Assembly: GCA_947568835.1 (NCBI GenBank)
Contig: OX387611.1
Location: forward strand, 1,926,001-1,990,000
DNA: 64,000 nucleotides
From: Protonemura montana
Taxonomy: Eukaryota; Arthropoda; Insecta; Plecoptera; Nemouridae
Direction of reading: 5' to 3'
A program made the translations under genes and the position numbers. Shown one piece after another: positions 49,101 through 61,523 of this stretch. The number at the start of each line of letters is the position of its first letter. Position 1 is the stretch's first letter. Below the pieces are notes generated by a model that worked only from the letters and a program-made list of their open reading frames with translations, searched no databases and was not told the origin of the DNA.

Positions 49101-52100
49101 GCCTGGCATACATTTACCATCACACTGTCACAACGTGCTGGACTGGAATACATTCACCATCACACTGTCACAACGTGCTGGCCTGGCATACATTTAGCCT
49201 CACACTGTCACAACGTGCTGACCTGACATACATCCACCATCACACTGTTACAACGTGCTGGCCTGGTATACATTCACCATCACACTGTCACAACGTGCTA
49301 GCCTGGAATACATTCACCATCACACTGTTACAACGTGCTGGCCTGGCACACATTCACCATCACACTGTTACAACGTGCTGGCCTGGCATACATTCACCAT
49401 CACACTGTCACAACGTGCCGGCCTGGCATACATTCACCATCACACTGTTACAACGTGCTGGCCTGGCACACATTCACCATCACACTGTCACAACGTGCTG
49501 GCCTGGCATACATTCACCATCACACCGTCACAACGTGCTAGCCTGGCATACATTCACCATCACACTGTCACAACGTGCTGGCCTGTCATACATTCACCAT
49601 CACACTGTTACAACGTGCTAGCCTAGCATACATCCACCATCACAGTGTCACAACGTGCTGGCCTGGCATACATTCACCATCACACTGTCACAAAGTGCTG
49701 GCCTGGCATACATTCACCATCACACTGTCACAACGTGCTGGCCTGGCATACATTCACCATCACACTGTCACAACGTGCTGGCCTGTCATACATTCACCAT
49801 CACCATTACCATTACCTCTAATGCACCTGTTTTATCACGTACCACTATAAACTTCCTTCCAGTCGATTCCCTTGAAGTTTGTTGCCGGGCAAAAGTCTGT
49901 GTCATACCAGGACTCGACCGCGTAAGAGCCGTTGAGAGCTTTGACAACTGCACGTCTATTAACCTTCAAGAACGATGATTTCATGCGAAGGAAAGTCCCT
50001 TTGCTGACACCAGGATCGCTGGCTACCTTCTCAATCTTCACTTTCCTTGTCTTGTTGAGTATCTTCTCGGCCATCTGGATCGCCTCGTCCTCGTCCACGT
50101 TGACTTTGTTGTTGCCGGTCTCCACCAGGCGGAAGGTGTACGCGTATGAGAAGGGGCTTGGTCTGCTAGGTGTTTCCTCCTTTAGGAATTCGAATCTGTT
50201 GACCCAAGCCCGTTGACAGATGACGCACGTAAACTTGGTGCTGTTGTCCACCAGGCGCCACAGCCCAGTGGACAAGTTCAGCGAGCCAACAACGTTCGAT
50301 GTCTTTCCTGGCAACTCGCCGGTCATGCGCGCCATGTAGGTAGAGTTCACTTCCTTTCGACAGACAACAATGTTTCATCAACATCCCACTTAACTTGGTT
50401 GTAAGTTTGGTTGAAATGTCATACTCGTTTTTACTGTTGTGCATGTATTTTAAAAGGGTTTCATTTACAATTATCACATAATTACACACAAAAAAACAAA
50501 TAATGGAAATTTCCAAAGAATGTTGTTTTAAAGGGGCATTTACCCTTCAACATTTTTTTTTACTAGCGATTTGGAACATTTAATAATGGCATCTGGACTA
50601 TAAAAAAAACTCCCATGTCCACGGCTGTCCGTGCAGAAGTTGCCAAAGTCCGAGTTTTTTTGGCTTAACTGCTTAAAAAAATACTCCCATAAGAAATAAC
50701 CCATGGTGATTTTCCGACCCCTAGCACCTAGACAAACCTCTCGTCAGATAAAATTCAGATCATTTGAGCATAATCCTCCATCCTTCCTCTGTGTTGAAAC
50801 AATTTGGCTTTATGATACAATTATTCGCTTAGCTACAGTAAGCGAATTACCGCAGGTATGTAATTAGCATGTTGCATATTTTCGTGCAGTGCCGCTCTGA
50901 GCGTGCCGCGGCCGAGCCGTAGCGGCAGCGACAGCGCTCGGAAGGGGGTAGACTACAAGACACAGTGCAAGACACAGACACAAGACACAGACACAAGACA
51001 CAGGGGTATTCTACAAGAGAATCTTACTCAGCTCGCAGATCGCACCGCACGAAAAGCCAGCAGTCTTAGATAATTAATTGCAAATCCATTTTTTCAGAAA
51101 ATTCTTTTAAAAAGGTCAATTTTTAATTCACCTTAAAGTTACAAATCTACGGAAAAAATCAATTATTATTATTGATTATTATTTATTAATTCAAAATTAA
51201 TTTTGAACGGTAAATACCCCTATAATCTGATATTGTTGTTGTTGTGAAGAAGGCACTTTTTTGTCCCAGAACTTCAAACTCTTTTGCAGCTGTCCATATT
51301 TTCTCTTCGTCCTAATCTCAGTTCAAAATTGTATTTAAATTCAAATTCAAATTAAATTTAGTGATTAAATAAATGTTTTTTTTAATAAATTATTAAATTT
51401 TAATTTTATTCGAATTCGATTCTTTTTAAGTTACAACTGAACAGGCACAACTGATAAAGGAGGCTTTTCAAAATAAGTTCGAGACCATTTTTTTAAACCA
51501 CCGAAAATAGGGTTTTTGACAACGCGTGTAACTCTAAGACTAATTAATATTTGAGATTGACCTTTATTATTTGATTTATTATTATTATATTTACTTATTT
51601 GACCAGGACCCCTATTCACTAACTGTTTTCGTAGCGAAAGCCGCAATGTCACACAATTGGCATTCGCTAACTTTTTCACTGTCAGAAGCCGCGGGTTTCA
51701 AACCCGAATGTGGCTTACAAACCTGGCTCGATGCGGCTGCGCGTTTGGGTGAAGTGAATGCGGCTTACAAACCTGGCTCGATGCGGCTGCGCGTTTGGGT
51801 GAAGTGAATGCGGCTTACAAACCTGGCTCGATGCGGCTGCGGGTTTGAGTGAAGTGAGTGCGGCTTACAAACCTGGCTCGATGCGGCTGCGCGTTTGGGT
51901 GAAGTGAGTGCGGCTTACAGACCTGGCTCGATGCGGCTGCGGGTTTGGGTGAAGTGAGTGCGGCTTACAAACCTGGCTCGATGCGGCTGCGGGTTTGGGT
52001 GAAGTGAATGCGGCTTACAGACCTGGCTCGATGCGGCTGCGGGTTTGGGTGAAGTGAATGTGGCTTACAAACCTGGCTCGATGCGGCTGCGGGTTTGGGT

Positions 52101-54448
52101 GAAGTGAATGCGGCTTACAAACCTGGCTCGATGCGGCTGCGGGTTTGGGTGAAGTGAGTGCGGCTTACAGACCTGGCTTGATGCGGCTGCGGGTTTGTGT
52201 GGAGTGAGTGCGGCTTACAAACCTGGCTCGATGCGGCTGCAGGTTTGGGTGAAGTGAGTGCGGCTTACAAACCTGGCTCGATGCGGCTGCGGGTTTGGGT
52301 GAAGTGAGTGCGGCTTACAAACCTGGCTCGATGCGGCTGCGGGTTTGGGTGAAGTGAGTGCGGCTTACAAACCTGGCTCGATGCGGCTGTGGGTTTGGGT
52401 GAAGTGAATGCGGCTTACAGACCTGGCTCGATGCGGCTGCGGGTTTGTGTGAAGTGAGCACGGCTTACAAACCTGGCTCGATGCGGCTGCTGGTTTGTGT
52501 GAAGTGAGCACGGCTTACAGACCTGGCTCGATGCGGCTGCTGGTTTGTGTGAAGTGAGCACGGCTTACAAACCTGGCTCGATGCGGCTGCGTGTTTGGGT
52601 GAAGTGAGTGCGGCTTACAAACCTGGCTCGATGCGGCTGCGCGTTTGGGTGAAGTGAGGTTAAAGATACGTTAACTTGTGTGACAGTCACGGCAAACGAT
52701 ATGTTATTTTGTGTGATATTTTCCAGTTTCGTGCGTTGAAATATTTCGGTATAAGGTTATAACCATCATGTACTTAATAAAACAACTCCCTGTGGTTAAG
52801 GCAAATAATAAATAATTAAAAAAAAATACATTAATTAATAATTAGGGGCATAATTTTTTCCGGATTTTTCCGGTTGGAATTCAAGAAACGAGCAAGTTAT
52901 AGTCAAAGGATTTACTTCTGGCTAACTTTTTTTGTATCTCCACTTGCCAAAATAAACTCCTAAAATGGCACTTTTTCACCAAGTTCAGGATAGCGCACAA
53001 GTCAAAGTAAATTGATCTCTGAAAAAAGAATATTAATCAAAAGTTTAACCCTCGATCAGTTTATCAGAATCTGATGGCGAGAGGTTTTTGTCGGTAGCGG
53101 TGGAAAATGAATTGTGTACCCACAAATTTTCCGTTTATGGGTCAACTTAGGCTGGAAAATACGACCCAACAAAACCATTTGCGCAATTTCTTGGGATAAG
53201 TCCACAAAGCATAAAGCATAAAGGCATCATGCGAAGGAAATGTTTCGAAAATATAATTTTTTTTAGCATTATCCAAATTACAGGTTTTTTAATCAATCTA
53301 TCTTGTTTGCCATTTTAAATTGGCTGGATATTGGCCCTTACAAGCTTGTCGTCTGTCACTTGTCATCCAAAAATATTTGAATTTCTGCTTATTTAGCAGA
53401 ATTATCGACTCTGCTCTGACATTTCCGGCCGTTTGGCGATTCCGCCGCTAGGTCGAAATACGAAAAGTTAGTGAATACAAAACTTTGCGGCTTTCGACCG
53501 AAAGCCGCAGTTTCAAAGCCGCACCAAACCCGCACCGAGTTAGTGAATAGGGGTCAAATAGACCTGAGTAAGCTCTCACTCCAATAGACTAGAGTAAGCT
53601 CCCACTCCAATAGACGTGAGAAAGCTACCACTCCAATAGACCTGAGTAAGCTCCCGCTCCAATAGACCTGAGAAAGCTCCCGCTCCAATAGACCTGAGAA
53701 AGCTCCCACTCCAATAGACCTGAGTAAGCTCCCACTCCAATAGACCTGAGTAAGCTCCCACTTCAATAGACCTGAGTAAGCTTCCACTCCAATAGACCTG
53801 AGTAAGCTCCCACTCCAATAGACCTTAGAAAGCTCCCACTCCAATAGACATGAGTAAGCTCCCACTCCAATAGACCTGAGTAAGCTCCCGCTCCAATAGA
53901 CCTGAGAAAGCTCCCGCTCCAATAGACCTGAGAAAGCTCCCGCTCCAAAAGACCTGAGAAAGCTCCCACTCCAATAGACCTGAGTCAGCGTATATATGTG
54001 TGTGGTATTTGTAATATTGCCATTTTTCTATGATTAAAATAATGATAATTATTCAATAATAAAAATGTTATAATAACAGTGTCATATGTTACAAATAAAA
54101 TGCCAATAATAAAGATAATAATCTAGCACCTACCGTTTCTAGATAATACAATTCAACAATCGATCGCCATTGTAACCTGTACGTTAATATCCAAAGTCCC
54201 AGCGGCACCTCCAGGTCCCGACACAACTCCTTGTCGGTGTCAGTCAGGAGCATGAAGTCCCGCTCGAGGAGATGAACGCCGTGACCAAACTGTTGACTGC
54301 AAGCATCTTCGGCGGTCTGCCACGTCATCGGGCCGCTCATCTTCAGCCTCACAATAGTCTTGTTCAGTGGCTCATATAATTCAGCACATGCGCAGTCCAC
54401 AGCGACTGACAGTGCAGCCAGTGCAGCCAGCGCAGCCAACGACAACAT
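46111..54448 (-). CDS. C-type-lectin-like adhesion GPCR
   Basis: Predicted cell-surface receptor of about 1,199 aa. Exons on the minus strand: 54448-54134, 50353-49843, 48950-48113 and 48046-46111. Exon 1 has a signal peptide (MLSLAALAALAALSVAV) and the first half of a C-type-lectin-like domain (TWQTAEDACSQQFG; LGLWIL); exon 2 completes it (GLWRLVDNS; FTCVICQ). A long ectodomain with many N-x-S/T sites follows, then an Asp/Glu tract (about 47250-47355) and a GPS-like site with RCQHLT (HLT codons 47076-47068), where adhesion GPCRs self-cleave. Seven membrane segments follow with family features (HKILLQMVLSL; LRHFFYLAMFGWMLL). The tail has a tandem 12-residue duplication. Exons 3 and 4 are in one frame with a TGA at 48097-48099; a 66-nt GT-AG interval (48112-48047) would remove it, otherwise it is a nonsense codon. 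Ligand unknown. Confidence 0.8.
49070..49806. repeat. 40-bp minisatellite in receptor intron 2
   Basis: About 18 units of 40 bp (CACTGTCACAACGTGCTGGC then CTGGCATACATTCACCATCA) with few substitutions. It fills most of the interval between receptor exons 2 and 3 (49842-48951). Open frames across it come from the repeat alone. Confidence 0.96.
50531..51222. mobile_element. MITE with AGGGGCATTTACC termini, copy 1
   Basis: About 690 bp bounded by AGGGGCATTTACCCTTCAA on the left and the inverted TTGAACGGTAAATACCCCT on the right. An inverted copy of the interior lies at 63529-64000 (shared TTCGCTTAGCTACAGTAAGC, GAGCGTGCCGCGGCCGAGCC, AGACAAACCTCTCGTCAGAT). It carries an ACAAGACACAG-type short tandem repeat near 50955-51003 and no coding sequence. 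It lies in receptor intron 1. Confidence 0.72.
51607..53555. mobile_element. Non-autonomous TIR element carrying an internal minisatellite
   Basis: Begins GACCCCTATTCACTAACTG and ends with the inverted AGTTAGTGAATAGGGGTC. The similarity extends outward imperfectly (ATTTGACC left, CAAAT right). Subterminal segments also mirror each other (GAAAGCCGCA left, GAAAGCCGCAG right). The 1.95-kb unit contains a 19-copy 50-bp tandem array and no recognised protein. Confidence 0.65.
51708..52660. repeat. 50-bp minisatellite inside the TIR element
   Basis: About 19 units of 50 bp (CGGCTTACAAACCTGGCTCG, ATGCGGCTGCGGGTTTGGGT, GAAGTGA). GC-rich against an AT-rich background. Variation is mainly G/C at one site and A/G in CTTACARACC. 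Confidence 0.96.
53556..53990. repeat. 26-bp minisatellite in receptor intron 1
   Basis: About 16 units of 26 bp (GAGTAAGCTCCCACTCCAAT then AGACCT) directly abutting the right end of the TIR element. Long open frames on the minus strand (YWSGSLLRSIGVGAYSG-like) are repeat artefacts, since 3 x 26 nt gives a 26-residue periodic frame. Confidence 0.96.
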
Positions 54449-54631
54449 GGTGACAAGCTTGACAACTGCAACAAAGTGACACTAAATATTGCAGACTTTC
54501 TTTTATACTTTGAATTTGACACATGATTGAAACACCTACCCTCACAATCTACTATTACTCTTTCTAGCAATTTATTTATTAAATGTCATATTTTATTATT
54601 TGTTAACATACTACTGAATACACACGAGGTT

Positions 54632-55155
54632 ATTGACCACTACATCACTGGGTGGACTGCGTACTCCCGCATGCATTGACCACTACATCACTGGGTGGAC
54701 TGCGTACATCCGCATGCATTGACCACTACATCACTGGGTGGACTGCGTACATCCGCATGCATTGACCACTACATCACTGGGTGGACTGCGTACACCCGCG
54801 TGCATTGACCACTACATCACTGGGTGGACTGCGTACACCCGCTTGCATTGACCACTACATCACTGGGTGGACTGCGTACACCCGCATGCTAGCACTACAT
54901 CACTGGGTGGACTGCGTACTCCCGCATGCATTGACCACTACATCACTGGGTGGACTGCGTACACCCGCGTGCATTGACCACTACATCACTGGGTGGACTG
55001 CGTACACCCGCGTGCATTGACCACTACATCACTGGGTTGACTGCGTACTCCCGCATGCTAGCACTACATCACTGGGTGGACTGCGTACTCCCGCATGCAT
55101 TGACCACTACATCACTGGGTGGACTGCGTACTCCCGCATGCATTTACCACTACCT
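54632..55155. repeat. 43-bp minisatellite upstream of the receptor gene
   Basis: About 12 units of 43 bp (ATTGACCACTACATCACTGG, GTGGACTGCGTACAYCCGC, ATGC); two units are shortened to about 37 bp by loss of TTGACC. It begins about 180 bp upstream of the receptor's ATG, so it lies in or next to the promoter. Confidence 0.95.
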
Positions 55156-55510
55156 GGATTGGATTGCCAGCGACCGAGCTGTGACGTCATCTGAAGTGGG
55201 GGTAATTTCAGTCTCTTGGCAGTGCATGCACAACACCAAGGTCGCAACAATAATACAATAATAGTGACTGGTGGTTTCCCACTGGCTTAACGTGTGGTTG
55301 GTCATATCTGTGGGTAGATTTATAAACGACTTGGAGCAAAAATATTGTCAGCAGCTACCAGCAGCATTGCTTTCCGGGAGGAAGGATTTTGTCTGAATAT
55401 GGTGAAAAAGGTGGAAACATAAGTTTTCATAAGTTGTATTAACTTAAAAAACATTGTTTTCCAAGCAAACATCTTTTATGATTGCCATCCAAATGTCGCA
55501 TAATATTTAT
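55156..55510. other. Unassigned sequence between minisatellite and Ginger element
   Basis: About 350 bp without repeats or credible coding frames; nothing recognised. Confidence 0.5.
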
Positions 55511-55892
55511 ACTGTCCACTAACATTACCCCCCAGTAAACACAGCATATGCTAGTTTTACTGGCCAGTAAACTCAATATGATCTACGATTACTGTACCAG
55601 TAAACTAGAAACGTTTTGAGATTACTGTACCAGTAAACTAAAGACGATTTGAGATTACTGGCCCAGTAAAAATAATACATATTATTACATATACAGTAAT
55701 ACAAAATTTCAAAACATCACTATAATAGTATTACTGACTATGCACAAATAAATCACATCAATCAAATCACAGGGTGACCAACACATTGCAGGGATTAGCG
55801 TACTGTTTAGCTTAAAAATTAGCCAGGCTACTTGCTGTGGGGACTTCATATGGAATACGCCCCATACCTTTCGATAGAAATGCAACAACACC

Positions 55893-56970
55893 CCTTGCCA
55901 ACATAATGAAATGTGAACTTACCTGTGCATTTTGATGCAATCGAACTAGATGCACTACAGGGTGTGTACAAAACAATGTAGGGGAGTAATCTGATAATAG
56001 CCTGAAGGTATAATGCTATTACTCCCCAACATTATGAAATGTGAACTTACCTGTGCATTTTGATGCAATCGAACTAGATGCACTACAGGGTGTGTACAAA
56101 ACAATGCAGGGGAGTAATCTGATAATAGCCTGAAGGTATAATGCTATTACTCCCCAACATTATGAAATGTGAACTTACCTGTGCATTTTGATGCAATCGA
56201 ACTAGATGCACTACAGGGTGTGTACAAATCAATGCAGGGGAGTAATCTGATAATAGCCTGAAGGTATAATGCTATTACTCCCCAACATTATGAAATGTGA
56301 ATTAACCTGTGCATTTTGATGCAATCGAACTAGATGCACTACAGGGTGTGTACAAAACAATGCAGGGGAGTAATCTGATAATAGCCTGAAGGTATAATGC
56401 TATTACTCCCCAACATAATGAAATGTGAATTAACCTGTGCATTTTGATGCAATCGAACTAGATGCACTACAGGGTGTGTAGAAATCAATGCAGGGGAGTA
56501 ATCTGATAATAGCCTGAAGGTATAATGCTATTACTCCCCAACATAATGAAATGTGAACTTACCTGTGCATTTTGATGCAATCGAACTAGATGCACTACAG
56601 GGTGTGTACAAAGCAAATGCAGGGGAGTAATCTGATAATAGCCTGAAGGTATAATGCTATTACTCCCCAACATTATGAAATGTGAACTTACCTGTGCATT
56701 TTGATGCAATCGAACTAGATGCACTACAGGGTGTGTACAAATCAATGCAGGGGAGTAATCTGATAATAGCCTGAAGGTATAATGCTATTACTCCCCAACA
56801 TTATGAAATGTGAATTAACCTGTGCATTTTGATGCAATCGAACTAGATGCACTACAGGGTGTGTACAAATCAATGCAGGGGAGTAATCTGATAATAGCCT
56901 GAAGGTATAATGCTATTACTCCCCAACATTATGAAATGTGAATTAACCTGTGCATTTTGATGCAATCGAA
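55893..56970 (-). repeat. 128-bp subterminal array, left (about 8 copies)
   Basis: Units read GTGAACTTACCTGTGCATTT, GATGCAATCGAACTAGATGC, GGGGAGTAATCTGATAATAG. Each unit can form a hairpin through GGGGAGTAAT and ATTACTCCCC. Orientation is opposite to the right-hand array. Frames through it are not genes. Confidence 0.97.
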
Positions 56971-56999
56971 CTCAATATCAAGACCTTGTTAATATCAGT

Positions 57000-58228
57000 A
57001 TCGAGACCTTGGTTGGCTTCATTATGGATACCAGCAATGTTTTTGAAACTCGCTCATCCTGCAACGCGATAACGAGCGTTTGGCGTAGCCCTAGTTTATA
57101 CTTGATTTTTTTTATCAACGAAGCGTGCGGAGCCAAATCTTCAATTGCGCTGCCCCGAAAAAGAAAACACTTATGATTTTTTTTTTTTTTGCGCGCGCGC
57201 GCGCGCGTGCTCTACAGCCCAAACGCCTGCTCTAATTCCGATGAAATTTTCAGAGGATCTTCATTTGTCCTCAGTTTAGACGTTTTTGTAAACGTTCGGT
57301 TCAGAACTTATTTAATTAATCTATTTTTGCGAAAGTTTTCGACTTTTCCGCAGTGTATATGTACTAAAAAAATTTCATTTGTATAAAGTGTGACTTTACC
57401 ATTACCATTTTTCCATGCAGTCGAATTAAATGCACTATAGTGCAGTGACACTGCAAACAACGAAGATTGAAGATCAAAGTTTAATTTCTTAAAATCGCAT
57501 TTAGATTCGTGAATCATGAGCAAATTAAATCAAGGTTTTATTTGATTTTTTGTAATATTTCGTGTCAAAGAGTACCAGCATTAATATGATGTATCTATAA
57601 TTAGAATATATATTTTTATCAACCACTTATAGCATTGTCATTACACCATCTTCGTTCTCATACATAATTACTTACACATCATCATCGCAAATCGTAATTT
57701 TTGTTACATACATCCTCATTGCAACCATTCTAGCAATATGACTATTTAGATGAAATACAAAAAATGTCTTAAAATATTGATATAAACTCTTGCATACACA
57801 AATATAGAACAATTATTATTGTGAAGAGAGATAACCAGCTGATAATAAAGATCAGCTGTTGTTTAATGCTTTAATCTACAAGTTAAATTTTTAATTATTT
57901 ATTCAGCAGGAACAATCACAACCTATTTTTGTATGACCTTATGGTTTTAAATGCCATTGTATATAATAGTAAATATAGCCTTAAATTATCCTTGGTTTTG
58001 ATGAACCTAAATCTGTTGAACATATTTCTGATGGGAATGCAGTGGTACAGGGCGACGCATCAGGGCGCTGGCCTTTGAGAACGTTGAGAACGTGCCGCCT
58101 GGGAACGTTGCTGCTGTCTGTAGACAGAACAGTATGCACTACTATAAGAAAAATAGAAAATTTCTGCAATTATTGTAAGCAATGTGATTTTTTTGTCAAC
58201 GAAACGTTGACATTTTTTGCGTGCTTAC
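57000..58228. other. Ginger element internal sequence 3' of the transposase gene
   Basis: AT-rich sequence between the left array and the transposase stop codon. It includes a T-run followed by (GC)n at about 57179-57208. No coding region recognised; probably the 3' UTR and spacer of the element. Confidence 0.5.
57179..57208. repeat. T-run plus (GC)n simple repeat
   Basis: A poly-T run is followed by GCGCGCGCGCGCGCGCG, an alternating purine-pyrimidine tract of the kind that can adopt Z-DNA. Confidence 0.85.
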
Positions 58229-61200
58229 CTATCGTTCGACGTCTTCAACAACTTCATAGTGAGCTAAACGGTTTAAAATATACAGAGCCTTTTCAGCGAC
58301 AGGGAAATCTGTCATATTGGAAGAAACCGAAAATACATTTTTTCCAAATTTCTGCCATTTAAGTTCTAGGCCATATTGGCTGTAAACATAAATTGTTGTT
58401 TCCAGCCATGCCGCCGCTGATAAAATTTCTGCGTCCGTCGCCCAAGTCCCCAAAATGGCCATTCGGCTTTTGGCAAGATAATCTTTTTGTTTGTTGTAAT
58501 TGTCAATGGCGTCAGTGTCTTTCTGCATTTGCCGCACCAGCTGGGCTCGTACCTGGCCGTGTTGTTCTTGAGCTCCAGTTACTAGCACAGACAGGCATCG
58601 AAAAAAGCAATTCCCATCGCCAACAATTGGTAAAACTCGCTTCGGAGCGTTAAGCGGCTTGTTAGCGACGCTCCAAGCGCCATGTCTCTTTTCTAATTTC
58701 AAATTCAACCGGGTACACTTTTCTTTTTGCCATTCGAAATCCACAGGAACGAAACGTAGCTCACAGTGGTCGCTGGCGCTTAGAATTTTCACGTCCTCCT
58801 CTGGTTTCTCTTCAGACCCGTTCCTATTTTTAAACATTTTTAAATTAGAAATGTTCTGCTTCTTCGCCAGTACTTTTTTGGTTTTTTCATTATACAAAAC
58901 ACAATTGTTCTTGCCGACTGAGTTGAGTACGTAAGGCCCATTCCAGTTGCTTTCCGACCACCCTCCCTTGCGGTCCGCCTTCCTTAGATTTCGGAGCAAC
59001 ACTTTGTCTCCAACCTTGAATTTGTTGATGTTTGTGGAATGTCGCTGATCATAATAATATTTTTGCTTTTTCTGCGACGCATGGATGTTGTCCATTGCCT
59101 GGTCATGCACCTGGTCACGGACCTTTAAAATCCCTTCCAAAACCGAGGAGTACTCTTTCATATCAAAAGGAGTTTCAAGTGAATCTGAACTTTTGCCTTC
59201 AACAACTTCCATATCATCGTCCACAAAATCGCTTTCTTCATCATCTAATGAATTGCTAGTCTTGCCCCGAAGGTCAACGGGCAGGACGGCTTCTCTTTGG
59301 TAAAGTATAAAAAATGGAGAAAATCCTGTGGAAAAGTGTTTCACGGTGCGGTGTGCGAACAGCACGCTATCAATGATGCTCGGCCACTCACGGGCGTTTT
59401 CGTTGAGGACTTTTAAAAAGCTTTTTTTTTAATAGTCCTATTTTGCCGCTCAACCAAGCCGTTTGCCTGAAAACATAAATTTAAAAGATAGTTGAGAGTA
59501 GATCTATTATTGTAAGAAATATCTGAAATTTTGCGCAAAACATTTACCAATTGTTCTTGCTAAGTTCTTGCAACGATATTTGTTATTTACACTCTAAAAA
59601 TTCTAGCTGAACCAAAAATTTTGCATCGTAAACAAATGAACCGAAGCGAGGCCTTACATCGCTTAATAATAAGATACGAACATTTTCGTGAGGTTTTATT
59701 GGTTCAATATTATTGTCAACCCGATTTTGTGGGGTGTAAGTTGAAAATGTCATCATAATCGGAGCAAGCGTTTGGTCTGTAGAGAGCTCGCAAACACAAA
59801 CACACAAACCAACTACCAACAGAAACAACAAAGTTGTGTTTTTAGGGCCTCACGAGTAGCGATAAATCTGCATCTCCATTCCTAGATGCTGAAGAAGTGC
59901 ATTGTCACCAACACCATTAATTGCATTTTACTTTCGTAAAAAATGGGGCAATATTTTATTTTCACTGCGAACCCGAACTAAACCACTAGCGTAACCCATA
60001 ATAATAATAATACAAAGATAAAAATAATAATAATAAATTTTATCTTTTGTTATTCCAAGTGGGAATGGACAACTACAGTTCCAGAGTCAATCACAAGTGT
60101 GGGCAAATTAACGCCAAAAGAAAAGCATTGCATTAACTTATTTGTCAACACCCGTGATAAACTCTGGATCTGTATGATGTCCATAAGCTATGTCCAAGAA
60201 ACACATATGCAAAAATAACGGGAAGTTTAGCTTTTACATCTATGTAAACCTATAGGTTAGCGAAATTTTTCGCGCTAACGCTAGCTCTGTTTTGTAGGCG
60301 CTGCCACTCAAAGAGTTGCGGCTTGCGCAATGCTATGAGCTCGTCGATGAATTCGCGTATGTCTCAAATTGCTGCCAACCTTCGACGTAACGTAAAATTT
60401 GACATTCATTACTGTCGAACAGTCCCAAAGCCCGTTCTCTGAAATAATCACGGCATTTGGGGTTTACGTGAGTTTATGCACAAATAGACCACTGCAAATT
60501 AAACCGTAATTAAGAGCGTTGCAGACTAAAATGATGCTTGTTTAGTGCAATGCTAAACTCATATCTCGAATCTGACATTGTAGCCAATCCGGAACCCGCG
60601 TTTCACATCTTCACCTGCCCTAATGCCACCTACTTATTGGGCCCCAGACGATTAATAGTAATACTTTTGCATGTGCTTACCTGAGGATGGTACGCAGATG
60701 TGAGACGCTGTTGTACTCCGGTCAGTTTGTGGAGTTCAGCACTGACGGCATTCACAAATTCCCTTCCCTGGTCGTTGATTTGAACACTCATACACCCATG
60801 TCTACAAATTACATCGAAGATAAAAGACGCGACACTGAGTGCAGTTTTGTCTTTCAATGCTTTTGCTTCGGTCCACTTTGAAAAGTAATCGATGGCCACC
60901 ACCAAGTACCGAAAGCCATTGACTTCAGGCAGCGTGGCAAGGTCGATGCCAATCTGTGCCATTACTTTTTTGGGTACGCCTACAGGGTTGAGTTCGGGCT
61001 CTACCTTTAACAGTCGACTCCCAAGGTTCACTTTCTGACAAATTTCACATGTGCCAATGAAGTCCTTTACATCTTTGGTAAAGTTCGGCCAATAGAATCG
61101 CTTACTGATTTCACGAAGCGAGCTTATCACACCTCTGTGCGCGGATAAGGCACACGCTTGGACGCTCGTATCACTTCCTTGATGAATCATACGAACAATG

Positions 61201-61523
61201 CTTTCTTGATCTTCGCTTTTCACGATTACTTTCACCAAATTCAGGCATTTCCCACCAGTGATTTCGTCTTTGACTTTTTTTCGGTACATCAGTGTACCAT
61301 CTTCTTTTAATGAAAATGGGCGACACTGTCGTTTGAAGTTAGCTTTGTCTCCTCTACTGACAATCGTACTAGGAAAAATATGCTGTCGCAGGTATGTGAT
61401 TACCTCTGTTAGGTTTACTTTGCCGCGGGATTTCATCAGTGGTGAAGAATTGTCGTAGATAATTGTGGTGACTTCTATGTCCACTAGCTCATCGTCGATA
61501 GCCATTGAATGCTCCTTGTCCAT
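58229..61523 (-). CDS. Ginger integrase-like transposase with GPY/F and OTU domains (frameshifted)
   Basis: DDE transposase related to retroviral-type integrases. Exon 1 (61523-60681) is 281 codons: an H2C2 zinc finger (H114, H129, C159, C162) and the catalytic core with D194 (GIDLATLP) and D251 (NDQGREF). It ends at YHPQ with a CAG|GTAAGC donor. Exon 2 (59466-58229) starts after TTTTCAG with ANGLVE, placing the catalytic E 35 residues after D251. It continues through the GPY/F module (NGPYVL), an acidic stretch and an OTU cysteine-protease-like domain with DGNCFFRC (catalytic Cys) and a terminal AHYEVV (His). Exon 2 has a frame shift in the nine-base A run (59430-59422, minus strand) between ANGLVE and the rest, so this copy is inactive or carries a sequencing error. 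The OTU domain may deubiquitinate; that is family inference. Confidence 0.82.

Noticed and set aside
48848-49978. Plus-strand open frames of 91-257 codons
   Set aside because: They are translations of the 40-bp minisatellite or antisense to receptor exon 3.
53554-53969. Long minus-strand open frames (up to 122 codons)
   Set aside because: They are translations of a 26-bp minisatellite, open in several frames at once.
59583-59831. Signal-peptide-like frame inside the Ginger intron (LLFLLVVGLCVCVC)
   Set aside because: It starts with TTG, is short, has no matching splice sites that I could place, and lies inside the transposase intron.
58229-61523. Gypsy LTR retrotransposon
   Set aside because: Integrase-like domains are present, but there is no reverse transcriptase, gag, protease or LTR; the gene has an intron within the catalytic core and lies between inverted arrays.
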